From contig JAUMIR010000015.1 in assembly GCA_030847615.1 (NCBI GenBank), positions 823,501 to 887,500 of the forward strand: DNA of 64,000 bases. The letters run 5' to 3'. This DNA is from Gambelia wislizenii (Eukaryota > Chordata > Lepidosauria > Squamata > Crotaphytidae). The notes under the pieces are model-generated. The model was not told where the DNA came from, ran no database searches, and saw only the letters and a list, made by a program, of their open reading frames with translations. Shown piece by piece: positions 8,860-20,257 of this stretch. Made by a program: the position numbers and the translations under genes. Every line of letters starts with the position of its first letter. Position 1 is the stretch's first letter.

Positions 8860-10080
8860 CAGAGTGGCCTCTGGACCCCTGGGGACTTTTTTGGAGGATG
8901 GGATGGAGGGAGGGAGTGCCAAAGCCAATTGGGCCACCATGGAGACCAAAAAAGCCCATCTTCCCGGAGGACAAGTTACCTCAGTCGCCGCTTGCTTGCC
9001 GGGGTGAATCGGTGGCTGGTCTCCAAGGAGGCCAAGCGGAGGAAGGAAGCCATTGTGTGGGTCTTTGCATCTGGGAGATGGACCGCATCCCAAAAATTCC
9101 CTTTGGGGTCCCATGAGCACTTCTTGGAAAGCCCGGAGGTTTCTGAGGGGAGGCCTTGAATGAAAAACAAGACCCTTTTCTCCGAGGGATGGCTTCACCA
9201 TGGTGAAGTTCATCCATTTTCGGCGACTTGGATGGAGGCCTCAAAAAACCCCAGCGTGGAGGCACAGTGGCCGCCAAGTCCGACAAAGGGGACTCAAGGG
9301 AAATAAATAAAGACTTTTTTAAAGCTCTCTTTGGGCTCCAAGGACTGCAGACCTCCTTTTTGAGGTCTTTCTCCTTGAGCTTGACTGAAAGGCAGTTTAT
9401 CCTCACTGAAAGCTTGACCCTTGAGATGTTGGCAGGTGCCAAGGAAGTCAAGAGGAAAGCCTTCGTGCCAGCCAAAGCCCGAATCTCGGCAAGGGATGTT
9501 GGGCCATGGCGAGGTGGACGGAACCGAACCGATGGACCGAGAAGGGGCTGGAAGAGATGACCCCAAATGGGTTTCCTGTCTCCCGCCCCTCTTTGGCCAG
9601 AAACAAAGCGCCACGTGGGAGCTCCCCCCCTCCAAAGGCTTTGCTTCCATGCCTTGTTTCCAAACATTGCAGCACAGGGGATGAAAAGGGCCTTTCTTGT
9701 GGGTGAGGGCGGCTGGATGGTGCTTGTTTTCCCTTTGCAGGGAACAAGGTTAAAGGGGAGGGGGAGCTGGGCAAAGAATGGGAATCAGTGACACAGTCGG
9801 AAACACACAACACACACACACACACACACATGCGGGTGTTTTGTCTCTCGCCCTCCCTCCCCTTCTGCCTCCTTTCATTTCCCCATTTATTTTTGTAACT
9901 CCATGCACAGGAGGAGGAGGAGGAGGAGAGGCAATTAACAGGGTGCCCATCAAGAGAGCCTACACCACTGGGCTCTGAGTGCGAGTGAGGCGGCCGAAGC
10001 CTTGCTCCTGATGTCTGCTGGCAAGTGGACAAGGCCATTGTTCATGTCCCTGCCCACATCCACCTCTATGGAGATCATCT
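8860..10080. other. GC-richer unique region upstream of KCNJ10
   Basis: About 1.2 kb without recognisable repeats apart from a CA run (9806-9831) and a GAG run (9909-9930), and richer in G+C and CpG than its surroundings. Several overlapping ORFs are open, the longest on the - strand (8981-9667, 228 codons), but proline/serine/arginine-rich composition and lack of a known domain suggest chance openness. KCNJ10 needs a 5' non-coding exon and promoter upstream of 15171; this is the most plausible unique stretch in the window, 5-6 kb away. That link is inference. Confidence 0.3.
9806..9831. repeat. (CA)n microsatellite
   Basis: About 12 CA units. Confidence 0.9.
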
Positions 10081-10412
10081 CAGAAAAAGGAAGGAAGGAG
10101 AGGACAAAGGAAGGAAGAAAAGAAGGAAGGGAGGAAGGAAAAGAGGGAGGAGGGAAAGAAGGAAGGAAGAAAAGAAGGAAGGGAAGGAGAGGGAAAGGAC
10201 AAAGGAAGGAAGAAGAAAGGAAGGAAAAGAGGGAGGAGAGAATGAAGGAAGGAAGAAAAGAAGGAAGGGAGGAAGGAAAAGAGGGAGGAGGGAAAGAAGG
10301 AAGGAAGAAAAGAAGGAAGGGAGGGAGGGGGAGAGAACAAAGGAAGGAAGAAGAAAGGAAGGAAAAGAGGGAGGAGAGAATGAAGGAAGGAAGAAAAGAA
10401 GCAAGGGAGGAA
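10081..10412. repeat. GGAA/GAAG-rich purine tract with about 180-bp higher repeat
   Basis: A 330-bp purine-only tract of GGAAG, GGAAA and GGGAGG words. The block 'gagaatgaaggaaggaag' recurs at about 10218 and 10376, and 'ggagggaaagaaggaagg' at about 10149 and 10288, so segments of roughly 140-160 bp are themselves duplicated. Long open frames here are a trivial result of the missing pyrimidines. Confidence 0.88.
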
Positions 10413-10442
10413 ACTCATCTAGGGACACTACTGCACCTGACA

Positions 10443-10512
10443 ATTCATTTTTAAATTTTATTTATACCCCACTCTTCAGCCACAAGGCTATCAGAGCGGC
10501 TTACAAATTGTT
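10443..10512 (-). mobile_element. LINE/SINE 3' tail
   Basis: Reads 'tttatttataccccactctt...agagcggcttacaaattg', the antisense form of the tail module at 2388, with the same variant at 52590. Confidence 0.6.
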
Positions 10513-10609
10513 TTAAGCAATAGCAATTTACACCTCTACACTGCATTAAGCAGTTTCCAATGTGTGTTAGCTAATGTGTGTTAGCAACTCAGAAGTGAAC
10601 TGGAAGGCA

Positions 10610-10684
10610 ACAGGGGTTCCTCCATGGCAGGGGGTTGGGCTAGATGGCCCTTGGGGTTCCTTGCAATGCAAGGATTCTATGACT
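10610..10684 (+). mobile_element. CR1: CR1 LINE 3' terminus
   Basis: 'ccatggcagggggttgggctagatggccc' followed by 'caaggattctatgac', the CR1 3' UTR end. Confidence 0.75.
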
Positions 10685-10717
10685 GAAAATTCCAAAAGAG
10701 GGTTGACTACATGGGAG

Positions 10718-11175
10718 TCATAGAATCGGAAGAGACCTCAAAGGCCATCTAGTCCAACCCCATTCTGCCATGCAGGAATACCCAATCAAATCATTCCTGA
10801 CAGATGGCCATCCAGCTTCTGTTTAAAAACCTCCAAAGAAGGAGAGTCCACCACACTCCCAGGCAGCGTATTCCACTCTTAAACAGCTCTTACTGTGAGG
10901 AAGTTCTTCCTAATAACGTTCAGGTGGAATCTCTTTTCCTGCAGTCTGAACCCATTGCTCCGTGTCCGAGTCTCTGGAGCAGCAGAAAACAAGCTTGCTC
11001 CATCATCTGTATGACATCCCTTCAAATATTTAAACATGGCTATCATGTCCCCTCTCAACCTTCTCTTCTCCAGGCTACACATGCCCAGCTCCCTAAGCGG
11101 CTCCTCATAGGGCATCATGGCTTCCAGACCTCCCACCATTTTGATTGCCCTCCTCTGGTGGTCCAACTTGACCAG
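10718..11175 (-). mobile_element. CR1: CR1 LINE 3' part
   Basis: Antisense CR1 from 'catagaatcggaagagacc' to 'tggtggtccaacttgaccag'. The - strand frame 10879-11166 still encodes [20 protein letters not shown] and [20 protein letters not shown], conserved at the C-terminus of CR1 ORF2. Confidence 0.9.
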
Positions 11176-11614
11176 ATCTTTTCAGAAGCAGCTTCACTCC
11201 TCCCTTGCCTAGTTTTTTGGGGGGGTTCAAGCCCCCCATTTCCCACATGCCATGGTCCATGAACCCTGAGATGACCTGGGATGATGGCCATCAAAAAATA
11301 AACAGCATCTCCCAAGAAGGTATTGTCACGGCAAGAGGGCCAAATGTCAGGGCAGATCAGATGAACCGAAGCCCAACAAACTGACTACTTCTGACAAGAG
11401 GAGTCTGAGACATTATTTTTAAGAGGAGACAAAAATTGCTTTTTGCCACGTCAGGCAAAGAAATGGCAGTGACCTCAACAGCCTGTCTTGTCTTGCAAAG
11501 ACAGGACACCAGACCCGGGAGGAGCAGACGAAGAAGAGAAGGGAGTCCTTGGTCAGCCCTCCCTTCTTGAGCATCTCCCAAAAGGACAATAAGGGTGCTT
11601 GAAAAAGTCATATA

Positions 11615-11844
11615 CAGTTGCCCCTCCGTATCCACGGATTTGGTATCCACAGATTTAAGTATTCACGGCTTAGCAATATTCTTTAAAAAATAATAATCCA
11701 AAAAGCACACCTTGATTTTGCCATCTTATAGAAGGGACACCATTTTGCTGTGCCATTGCATATAATGGGGCTTGAGTATTCACGGATTTTAGTATCCACG
11801 GGGGACCCTGGAGCCAAACCGCAGCAAATAGGAAGGGACAACTG
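11615..11844. mobile_element. Tigger-like MITE (family T1, 230 bp)
   Basis: Starts CAGTTGCCCCTCCGTATCC and ends GGAAGGGACAACTG, imperfect terminal inverted repeats flanked by TA on both sides. Inner 'tatccacggatttggtatcc' and 'gagtattcacggattttag' show sub-terminal inverted similarity. No transposase. Other members: 38753, 42268, 43780, 46370 and 52216. TIR and TA duplication fit Tc1/mariner (pogo/Tigger) elements. Confidence 0.8.
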
Positions 11845-11974
11845 TATAGATAACATACACATACAAGTGTACAACCAATATCTATGGTTTCAGTTATCCG
11901 TGGCTGAAAAAATAGGGCCACACATTTATTTATTTCATTTGTATGCCACTTTTCTCCCAAAATGGGACAGAGGG

Positions 11975-12358
11975 GTATGTTTGGATATGTTTAGCCTGGA
12001 AAAAAGATGGTTAAGGGGTGATATGATAGCCCTGTTTAAGTATTTGAGGGGATGTCATGCTGAGGATGGAGCAGGCTTGTTTTCTGCTGCTCCAGAGACT
12101 GGAACACGGAGCAATGGGTGCAAGTTCCAGGAACAGAGATTCCACCTCAACATGAGGAGGAACTTTCTGACAGTAAGAGCTGTTCGGCAGTTGAAGACAC
12201 TCCCTCGGAGCGTGGTGGGCTCTCCTTCCTTGGAGGTCTTTAAACAGAGGCTGGATGGCCATCTGTCGGGGATGCTTTGATCAAGATTTCCTTCATGGCA
12301 GGGGGTTGGACTGGATGGCCCTCGGGGTCTCTTCCAACTCTACAATTCTATGATTCAT
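11975..12358 (+). mobile_element. CR1: CR1 LINE 3' part
   Basis: Sense CR1 from 'atgtttagcctggaaaaaag' to 'ctacaattctatgattcatag'. In the frame ending at 12280 it encodes [18 protein letters not shown] and [13 protein letters not shown]. Confidence 0.92.
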
Positions 12359-12589
12359 AGGTCTTAAGTGCTTCCAGATAGGGAGTTCCTAACATGTATA
12401 AAGCCTTGTTTTTCCCCATCTTGATTTTTTTGCACTCAAGACATTAAAAACCTGAAAGATCCTCGTGAAACCATCTGTTTGGCCTATTGTGTGCTTCTCT
12501 CATGCTATGCTACTGATTGAACGCCACGCTTTAACCACCCCAATGGCACTCAGGGTGCATCCATCCCAGGGAGCTCAGAAAAAGTTCCT

Positions 12590-12690
12590 TCTTGGTCTAC
12601 AATTCCCAGAATCCCCTAACCAGCATGCATTCTGGGAATCACAGCACAATAATCGCAGCTACTGCAAAAATCCAACATGGCAGTTCTGGG
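12590..12690. mobile_element. MITE remnant
   Basis: 'ctacaattcccagaatcccc' and 'tgcattctgggaatcacag' form the inverted 'cccagaatcccc' core common to small elements at 24898, 41080 and 47780. Confidence 0.45.
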
Positions 12691-12755
12691 CGCTGCCTTG
12701 TTAGCAGTATAATTGAGTTGCTTCCAAGCTCTGGATTTGCTTTTGACATATACAG

Positions 12756-12783
12756 GTGTATATATATATATATATATATATAT
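12756..12783. repeat. (TA)n microsatellite
   Basis: About 13 TA units, next to the 3' end of the - strand LINE that starts at 12783. Confidence 0.9.
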
Positions 12784-13167
12784 GGCTTTTCTTCACAAAC
12801 GAAGATTCAGGAAGGACTCATCCCGCGCTTTCTGCAAGTGCGCTGATGACTAAAAAGGCCAATCCGAGATAAACAAGTCCGGTTGCAGAAAGCACAGCAG
12901 AAGGTCTCCTTGGGTGATGTTTCCGGGTTGTGGTTCTTTCTGCGTTTCTCTTCAAGACTTGTTCGGCGTGAGTTCTCAAATAAGGCTGCAGCATTGTGGA
13001 TCGTGCGTCTCCATGCCTCCCGATGTGAGGCCAGGGCGGACCATTGTTGGTGATCAGTTTGGCCAAGCCTGAGATGTTGTTTCAGGGAGTCCTTGTATCG
13101 CTTTTTTGGAGCGCCCCTCTTACGCTGACCCGTGGCGAGTTCACCGTAGAGTAGTATTTTTGGGAGG

Positions 13168-13170
<3 letters not shown>
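12784..13170 (-). mobile_element. Non-LTR retrotransposon family V, C-terminal fragment
   Basis: The - strand frame encodes RKRGAPKKRYKDSLKQHLRLG, then HREAWRRTIHNAAALFENSRR, and a terminal CAFCNRTCLSRIGLFSHQR segment with a C-x2-C...H-like finger. Same family as 27940-28735, 31326-31885, 34137-34258 and 63485-64000. The pattern is known from C-termini of RTE/Ingi-like non-LTR elements; I cannot fix the clade. The 5' truncation coincides with a TA microsatellite. Confidence 0.85.

Positions 13171-13208
<38 letters not shown>
13171..13208. repeat. (TA)n microsatellite
   Basis: About 19 TA units, starting exactly where the LINE copy is truncated ('gggaggcga'). Confidence 0.9.
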
Positions 13209-13210
<2 letters not shown>

Positions 13211-13827
13211 CTAGCATCATAAGTTTTGCATTTTGGTTGGCCAAGAAAGGTACCACTCTTGCAGATTCTGGATTTTGTTTTGATGCGTGGCCAATACGGC
13301 TACCCCTGAATATGTTTCCTGGATGTTTATTAACAGTTACTTAATATTTAATATTCACAGTTTTTGTAACCCTGAAGCCAATGTAGCAACCAGGTCATCA
13401 GAAAAACATATAGTCAGTTCCACCGTGTTTGCTTTATACAAGCTAACTACAGGAGTACTGAACCTTTCTTGGCATTATATGGCATTTTGTAAGCCTCAAT
13501 CAGCAAGGCCAGGCAGAAGCCACATTCATTTTATCCAGGCTTATGGGGACCTCTGCTGGAAACTGGGGAAGAAAGGGAATGCTGGTGCCTTTTTTAATGT
13601 GTTGCATTAAAAAATATATCTCTCTGAATGGCAGAGGGCAGCATAGACACCGTTGCTGCCTCCCCTTCTACTGTACATCCAGGTGGATTTGCATGTTGCT
13701 CTTGTCTGCCGTCCAGGCCCTATCCATAGCAGAGTGAGGGTCTTAACTGTTTCCCCCAGCCCCAATCTGGCACACCTCATTCCCGCCACACAGATTAGTA
13801 ATGCTGTCATGTGGAGGGCAGTACCAT
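13209..13827. other. No gene seen
   Basis: Unique sequence; short ORFs without recognisable features. Confidence 0.35.
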
Positions 13828-14497
13828 AGAGTCCTAGAATCATGGAGTTGGAAGGGGCCTCCAAGGGCCATCCAGTCCAGCCCCATTCTGCCATGCAGGA
13901 ATACACAATCCAAGCACCCCTCCACACTCCCAGGCAATGCATTCCACCTCTGAACAGCTCTTACTGTCAGGAAGTTCTTCCTGATGTTTAGGTGGAATCT
14001 CTTTTCCTGTAGCATGAGTCCATTGCTCTGTGTCCTAGTCTCTGGAACAGCAGAAAACAAGCTTGCTCCATCCTCAATATGACATCCCTTCAGACATTTA
14101 AACATGGCTATCATGTCCCCTCTCAACCTTCTCTTCCCTAGACTAAACCTGCCCAGCTCGCTAAGCCGCTCCTCATAGGGCATCATGGCTTCCAGACATC
14201 CCACCATTTTGGTTGCCCTCCTCTGGACACCTTCCAGCTTGTCCATATCTTTCTTGAATTGTGGTGCCCAGAACTGGACACAGTATACCAAGTGAGGTCT
14301 GACCAAAGCAGAATAGAGTGGCACTATGACTTCCCTTCATCTAGACACTAGACTCCTATTGATGCAGCCTAGAATCACATTGGCTTTTTTAGCTGCTGCA
14401 TCACATCGCTGACTCATATGAGCTTGTGGTCTACTAAGACTCCTAGATCCCTTTCGCATGTACTGTTGTCAAACCAGGTGTCACCCGTCCTATATAT
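13828..14497 (-). mobile_element. CR1: CR1 LINE, C-terminal ORF2 plus 3' UTR
   Basis: Antisense CR1 of about 670 bp. The - strand frame 13743-14324 encodes [40 protein letters not shown] and the [17 protein letters not shown] block. The ORF2 start and catalytic core are missing. It lies 700 bp upstream of KCNJ10. Confidence 0.93.
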
Positions 14498-14868
14498 GAG
14501 CCACCCAACATTTCACAAATCAAAATGGTGACATGTGTGATGGCCAAACAACACTGGAGTTTGGTCAGGATGGCAGAAATAATCAATGAGGAAAAACCAC
14601 AGAGCTAGGAGCTGCTGCAGTGGTTTGCTTTTGCCTGAATTGGCTGGGAAGGAAAAGACTCTGCCCTTCCCCTCATCTCCCCACTGCTGGGTTAAGTGAA
14701 GGCAAATGGCTTTGGCACTTTGAACTCATTTTGCAGTAGTCGAAGCAAGCTGAGGACAAAGTGGGAGGAAGAGAGGGTAACCGGGACACTTTAAAAGCAG
14801 CTGAGAAAGTGGGGTGGCAGACGATTAATCAGGACCGTCCCTGATGAATTGGGACAGTTGAAAGGTAT
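14498..14868 (+). mobile_element. TIR repeat family B
   Basis: Contains 'tcaggatggcagaaataatc', 'gcagtggtttgcttttgcc', 'gcaagctgaggacaaagtg', 'cattttgcagtagtcgaag' and the end 'gggacagttgaaaggtatg', shared in order with 18734-19108 and 20258-20605. No ORF. It ends only 300 bp before the KCNJ10 coding exon. Confidence 0.7.
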
Positions 14869-15150
14869 GCAGATGTCTCCAGAGATGTATTGATGTTGGC
14901 CTAGTCTCCATGTCAGTGGAGCTGGTGAGTCCGTCCTGGGCTTTATTCTGAACTTTAAAAGAGCTGAGGAAGGAGTTGACCCAGCCCTATTTTTCAAAGT
15001 AGGTTCAAGACCCTTCAGAGCTCCTTTAAAGACTTTAAAATCTGGAATGGATTCCCAGCCCCACCGACATGGAATCCACCGTGATGTCCTCATAATGTAT
15101 TGATACAGGTTTGATCTTTGCCAACTCCGCCTAACTCCTGGCTATTTCCT

Positions 15151-15170
15151 CGTTTTCCCCGCCCTTTCAG
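15151..15170 (+). other. KCNJ10: Splice acceptor of the KCNJ10 coding exon
   Basis: Polypyrimidine tract and acceptor 'ttttccccgccctttcag' directly in front of the ATG at 15171. This implies that the 5' UTR is supplied by an upstream exon. The exact use of this site is inferred. Confidence 0.75.
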
Positions 15171-16307
15171 ATGACTTCATCAACCAAGGTATACTACAGC
15201 CAGACGACGCAGACCGACAGCCGGCCCCTCATTGGCTCTACCCTGCGGAAGAGGCGGGTCATGACCAAAGATGGGCGGAGCAACGTCAGGATGGAGCACA
15301 TTGCCGACAAGCGGTTCCTCTACCTGAAGGACCTGTGGACCACCTTCATCGACATGCAGTGGCGCTACAAGCTCCTCCTCTTCTCGGCCTCTTTCGCCGG
15401 GACCTGGTTCATCTTTGGCGTCATCTGGTACCTGGTGGCTGTCCTGCACGGGGACCTTCTGGAGTTCGACCCTCCCGCCAACCACACGCCGTGCGTCATG
15501 CAAGTCCACACCCTCACCGGGGCCTTCCTCTTCTCCCTGGAGTCCCAGACCACCATTGGCTACGGCTTCCGCTACATCAGCGAGGAGTGCCCCTTGGCCA
15601 TCGTCCTGCTCATCAGCCAGTTAGTCCTCACCACCATCATGGAGATCTTCATCACAGGCACCTTCTTGGCCAAGATCGCCCGGCCCAAGAAGCGGGCGGA
15701 GACCATCAAGTTCAGCCAGAATGCCGTGGTGGCCCAACACGACGGCAAGACCTGCTTGATGATCCGGGTGGCCAACATGCGCAAGAGCCTACTCATCGGT
15801 TGCCAAGTGACGGGCAAACTCCTCCAGACCTACCTCACCAAAGAGGGTGAGAACGTCCGGCTCAACCAGGTCAACGTGGACTTCCAGGTGGACACGTCTT
15901 CGGACAGCCCCTTCCTCATCCTACCGCTGACCTTCTACCATGTGGTGAACGAACGCAGCCCCTTCCGGGACATGGCCCTTCGCACGGGGGAAGGAGACTT
16001 TGAGCTGGTGGTGATCCTCAGTGGCACCGTGGAATCCACCAGTGCCACGTGCCAAGTTCGGACCTCCTACCTCCCCGAGGAGATCCTCTGGGGGTACGAG
16101 TTTACCCCTGTCATTTCTCTCTCTGCCAGCGGGAAGTACGTCGCTGATTTCAGCCTCTTTGAACAGGTGGTCAAAGTCTCCCCTCCTTGCTGTCTCCATG
16201 AAACCGTCCGGTTCGGTGACCCCGAGAAGTTGAAACTCGAGGAATCCTTTCGAGAGAAAGCGGAGAGAGAAGGAACCGCGTTGAGTGTCCGGATCAGCAA
16301 CGTTTGA
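15171..16307 (+). CDS. KCNJ10: Inward rectifier potassium channel Kir4.1
   Basis: A complete 378-codon frame, close in length to human Kir4.1 (379 aa as I recall). Kir4.1 is the glial and epithelial inward rectifier that buffers extracellular K+ and acts at the plasma membrane, alone or with Kir5.1. Visible features: [14 protein letters not shown]-terminus; R65 and K67 of the PIP2/pH-sensing slide region; M1 at about 69-90; N104-H-T glycosylation sequon; pore loop with the TIGYG filter at 128-132; C108 and C140, the conserved extracellular disulfide pair; M2 with E158, the rectification residue; the cytoplasmic immunoglobulin-like domain from about 175; and a C-terminal S-N-V PDZ ligand. The entire frame lies in one exon behind an acceptor, as in other vertebrates. 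It is intact, with GC-rich codon use unlike its AT-rich surroundings. Identification is firm. Confidence 0.98.
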   Translation: MTSSTKVYYSQTTQTDSRPLIGSTLRKRRVMTKDGRSNVRMEHIADKRFLYLKDLWTTFIDMQWRYKLLLFSASFAGTWFIFGVIWYLVAVLHGDLLEFDPPANHTPCVMQVHTLTGAFLFSLESQTTIGYGFRYISEECPLAIVLLISQLVLTTIMEIFITGTFLAKIARPKKRAETIKFSQNAVVAQHDGKTCLMIRVANMRKSLLIGCQVTGKLLQTYLTKEGENVRLNQVNVDFQVDTSSDSPFLILPLTFYHVVNERSPFRDMALRTGEGDFELVVILSGTVESTSATCQVRTSYLPEEILWGYEFTPVISLSASGKYVADFSLFEQVVKVSPPCCLHETVRFGDPEKLKLEESFREKAEREGTALSVRISNV

Positions 16308-17268
16308 TTCCTCAGAGGCCAACATTGCAGGAGTATTACCTTAAATATCTTTGCTAGTTCCCAGGTTTCCTTCCTACTTCTCCCTCGCTACATTCCTTCC
16401 ACCCCAAGAATCTCTCAAAAAAACCCACAACAGACTGGGAAATCCGTTCCTCTCTGTAGGATCCTTTCCAAGGGAATGGAGTCTTTAATTTTCTTCCTGA
16501 CAAAGCAGCTCTCAGTCCACTCCAGAATTAAACGTCTCCCAACTGCTGGAAGTATTTTTCTTTTTTTTAATGAGGCTCATTTTTTAAAACAAAAACAAAA
16601 CACATATCTCTGGAGTGCATTTTTGGGAAACCACCAGCATGTCTGATTCCTGAAAGGAATACAGCTGAATACACACCAGCAAGACTTCATCTGACACCAG
16701 GGAAGAAGAAACCGCGCAGTCCGCACTGTGTTTAGATAAATAAATACCTGGAGGTTTGGTTTTTCCTTGCCTTGGAGTTCTTACCATAAAGCTTGGCCCA
16801 TCATTCCAGTCTATCCTGAAAAATATTGCCAATGTCTACATGATAAACTGAAGCACAGGAGAAATGTTTTAAAAAATACTACTGATGCAGCTAGCGTGGA
16901 GTCTATGCTTCACAACACCAGACCCTGTGAATTCCCAGATTTAAACCTGTTCATCCGTCTGCTCCGCTTAAGATTCAATTGCGGTCATGAGTAGACGTCT
17001 CCAATGAAGCTGGAAAGAAATCCCATAGCAATCTGGTAAGACCCACATTCAACAAAAGCACTCTCTTGAACTTCCCTCCATAAGACGGAACCTATAATTT
17101 ATCTTTCCCTTCCATAAATAGGCACTTTGAGTGTGTGTGTGGGTTTTAAAGGGTTTCAATGTACCCAGTACTTTATATTAATTCAGAGGCATGGGGGAAA
17201 AAAAGGCAAGTCCATGATTTGAGAATTATTGGATCTTGACTTGGGAATTTGGTTGTTTCCCTTATTCA
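16308..17268 (+). other. KCNJ10: Probable KCNJ10 3' UTR and flank
   Basis: Follows the TGA with no repeat for about 950 bp. An AATAAA hexamer is at 16739-16744, and A-rich hexamer-like sites recur further on (about 17798 and 18258). Mammalian KCNJ10 has a long 3' UTR, so the true end may lie beyond this stretch. Transcript data would be needed to place it. Confidence 0.5.
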
Positions 17269-17395
17269 TAGCATCTTAGAGTTGGAAGGGACCCCCAAGG
17301 GCCATCTAGTCCAACCTCTTCTGCCATGGAGGGATAAACAACTCAAGCATTACTAAAAAATCCCCATCCAACCTCTGTTGAAAGATCTCCAAAAA
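17269..17395 (-). mobile_element. CR1: CR1 LINE 3' terminus
   Basis: 'catcttagagttggaagggaccc', 'gggccatctagtccaacctc' and 'caacctctgttgaaag' give a diverged antisense CR1 end. Confidence 0.75.
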
Positions 17396-18733
17396 CCTGA
17401 TCTTGTCTGCTAAGCACAGAAATGGAAGCTGGAAACAACCACACTTATTTTGCAAAACCTGGAAGCTAGAGAGACACCAAGCAAATCTAAACCTGTGGAA
17501 AGTTTCTCTTGTGTTCGAATCTTTCCAGATTTTATTTCTCAACACCCCGTCCCCGATCTCCCATATTAAACCATGGCAGAAAGTCCCATTTTTTGTTCTG
17601 TAGAACGGAAAAGCTCAATGTTATTCCACAGATAAAGTCCCCACCCAACAAGAGGGTTTAGCCCTATTCCTGGGTCCGCACTTCCATTATCTTTCTTTTG
17701 AAAGCTACAAACCCTCCAACTTAAAGGATTTGCAGAGGATGTCTCCAAGCAGAAGAAATGAATGGTGTAAGCACTGAGGAGTTCTTGTGGAAAGAGCAAA
17801 ATAAAATGCAGGCAGAGTCTGAAAATGAATGCTTTGTTGGGACACTCGGGGATTGGATGCAACAGGTGAACCTCTGATCACAACAGACCTGCTGGATTTG
17901 CTATTATTACTGTAAATTATTGACGTCAGAGATGCTGAACTTAGAAGCCGAGGGGATGAGATAGAAATGCGACCCCACGTTTGGGGAGAACTTGGTCGCA
18001 TCTTTTCCCTCCTTAGCTTTTTCACTGGGGTATTTCCCACCTGCTGCCATTTTGAGCTCAGAAAAGACTTCCAAAAAAAGGAGGACGAGAGTATTTTTCT
18101 CTGGCAGAAAACTGTAGTGGTCGCTTTTTGCAGTATGGCGAAAAGAGAACAGAAGAAGAAAAAGAAGAAACCCACCAATGTTGCATTCTTGTAAAGCTAA
18201 CATTATTTGCATTCTGGCTTTTAACATTAATCCGCCAGAACTCAAGCCAAGCTTTTTAAAAAATAAAATAAAATAAAATATAGGCCAAATATCTGAGTAA
18301 ATGTAGAAGATGCAGACAGCCAACATAGGAACAGGTGACGTGGACTTTGAGGCAAGCTCAATCAAAAGACTCCTGCAACCTGATCTTGAAGAATGTGTCA
18401 AAAATTAGGAATGAGATGTTGCTTTTTAAAAATTTTCTGGGTTCTCAGAATCACTTAATACATGTACATATATGCAGTTCATGTGCCTTATTGGGGCGTA
18501 AGAAGGGGAAGGAAATCCTTTCCCATTATTCTAGAATTTTTTGGGCCCCAAGGGTCAATCCAGACCACGCCATTGTAGCAGCTTCATCCCAGTTTAACTG
18601 CCTTCCTAGGCCATCTTGGGATCTGTAGTTTTCTGAGGTATTTAGAATTCTCTTCTAGGGCGCTGTAAGACATTGGTTCAGGGGAGTTCAATAGAAAATT
18701 CTAAGTACCTTCCCAGATTACAAATCACAAGAT
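17396..18733. other. Unique flank, no gene seen
   Basis: Mostly single-copy-looking sequence with no supported ORF. The segment 18535-18665 ('tagtttaactgcc', 'gggatctgtagttttctgagg') looks like a remnant of a palindromic TIR element related to 29800-30020. A short AAAAT run lies near 18260. Confidence 0.4.
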
Positions 18734-19108
18734 CATACCTTCTAACATTTTGCAGATGAAAACTGGGAAATGTGTGGCCGAATAACATCAGAATTGGGTC
18801 AAGATGGCAAAAGTTATTAATGAGGAAGAAAAGACAAATTAGGAGAGGTTGCAGCAGTTTGCTTTTGCCTGAACCTACTGGGAACGACAAGAGTCAGACC
18901 CCTCCTCTACTTTCCTCTCCCCCCAAACCTGCTGAGTTAATTAAATGAGATTTTTGCACTTTGGACTCAGTTTTCAGCAACTGAAATAAGCCGGGGAAAA
19001 GCAAGAGGAGGAAGGAGAAGCCTGGTCATTTTAAAAGCAGATGAGAAAGTGGGAAGGCGGAAGATTAATCAAGGCTGCTCCGATACATTGGGATAGTTGG
19101 ACGGTATG
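18734..19108 (+). mobile_element. TIR repeat family B (best copy, 375 bp)
   Basis: Starts CATACCTTCTAACATTTT and ends in the mirror of CATACCcTCcAACT (ggatagttggacggtatg), so it has imperfect terminal inverted repeats. Internal landmarks: 'caagatggcaaaagttatta', 'tgcagcagtttgcttttgcc', 'attttaaaagcagatgagaa' and 'gaagattaatcaagg'. No ORF: a non-autonomous DNA transposon. Other copies at 8085, 14498, 20258, 48196, 54015, 55083 and 57558. Confidence 0.72.
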
Positions 19109-20257
19109 AAGAATGGCCCCAAGGCAGCTAAAGTGGGATGATTGTGGTGTAATTATGTAGTGTGGACACACCCTAGGAAAAAGGGGATGGATTTTGGGTA
19201 TGGATGGGAGAGACCTGTGATTATTTTCTCCTTCTAAGAGGTCTCTCCCATGCCAAACTTTTGGACTACCCAAAACAATTGCATTTATTTAAAGACTTAA
19301 TAGTTGCATGCGTTAATGAGGTTTAGGGTGACCATTGGCTCCAATTTAAGAGCCACGTACTTTAGGACCCTGGTGTTGTCTACGTGGAGAAGGAGGGAAG
19401 GAGTAGTAACTTACTCTCTTTGGGCAGGGCAGGGCGGGGTGGGGAAAGGTGCAAGAAAGTATCTATTAAAATATATAAATCTATTTATATAAATAAGATA
19501 TATATTGCTATTTGTACAGAACGAAAGAAAGAAAAAGACATAATGGAACTAATTTGCACTTTGCAGCAACCAGTGGGGAAATGGATGCAAAACAATGCTA
19601 TCAAAGCCAAAAAGGAACGTGAATCGCTTCCCTCCTTCCTTGCTAAATTCTCGATATATATATATATATATATATATTCCCATCCCATGTTGAGTAACAC
19701 TTTATTGGTACTTTTGCTACAGGAATAATAATAATAATAAAATTTGCAATTATTATTATTTTTAAATTTGACTAACAAATAGGGATTCTTAGGATGGTGG
19801 AAAATGGGTCTTGCGCTTTGAATGGAGTATTTCTTCTCCCCCACACCACCCCAAATTAAATCTTAAGTTTGATAACAATTACTAGCAACTTGATTTTTTC
19901 CTTAGAGGTATTATGATGAAATTCCCCAACCCACCCACCCACCATTTTGGGCAGCAAGGCGGGAAGAGGGCAATTGGAGTGATGCATATAGATTCTTGGT
20001 CATCTCAGTTGTCCCTCTATAAAATGGGCATTTTTTCTCCCAGAAGTGATGTGAAGGTGAGGGAACGATGCCCTCTCTGATATTTGCAAATCCATCAGCT
20101 TCACAATCTGCAAACAAGGTGGGTGAGTGACCATAGATAATTATACTTTTAAAAAGGAGAAATTTAGGAGAAATCAACAAGAAATTGAAATACATGGACC
20201 GAGTTCCAAAGGATTCTCTTATATGGTGTCTGGTGGACCTATTCCAAATATATCAGG
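19109..20257. other. Intergenic; short repeats only
   Basis: No gene. Contains a TA run at 19655-19677 and AAT/ATT runs at about 19725-19760. Confidence 0.4.
19655..19677. repeat. (TA)n microsatellite
   Basis: About 11 TA units. Confidence 0.88.

Noticed and set aside
9448..10038. 196-codon - strand ORF
   Set aside because: Spans a CA microsatellite (poly-Cys/Val run) and a GAG run (poly-Ser); no domain, not gene-like.
10002..10516. Overlapping ORFs of 112-163 codons over the purine tract
   Set aside because: The tract has almost no pyrimidines on one strand, so stops cannot occur; the predicted proteins are pure Lys/Glu/Gly/Arg or Phe/Leu/Ser runs.
15180..15850. ORFs of 109 and 171 codons on other frames of KCNJ10
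   Set aside because: Shadows of the GC-rich Kir4.1 coding frame; His/Pro- or Arg-rich nonsense.
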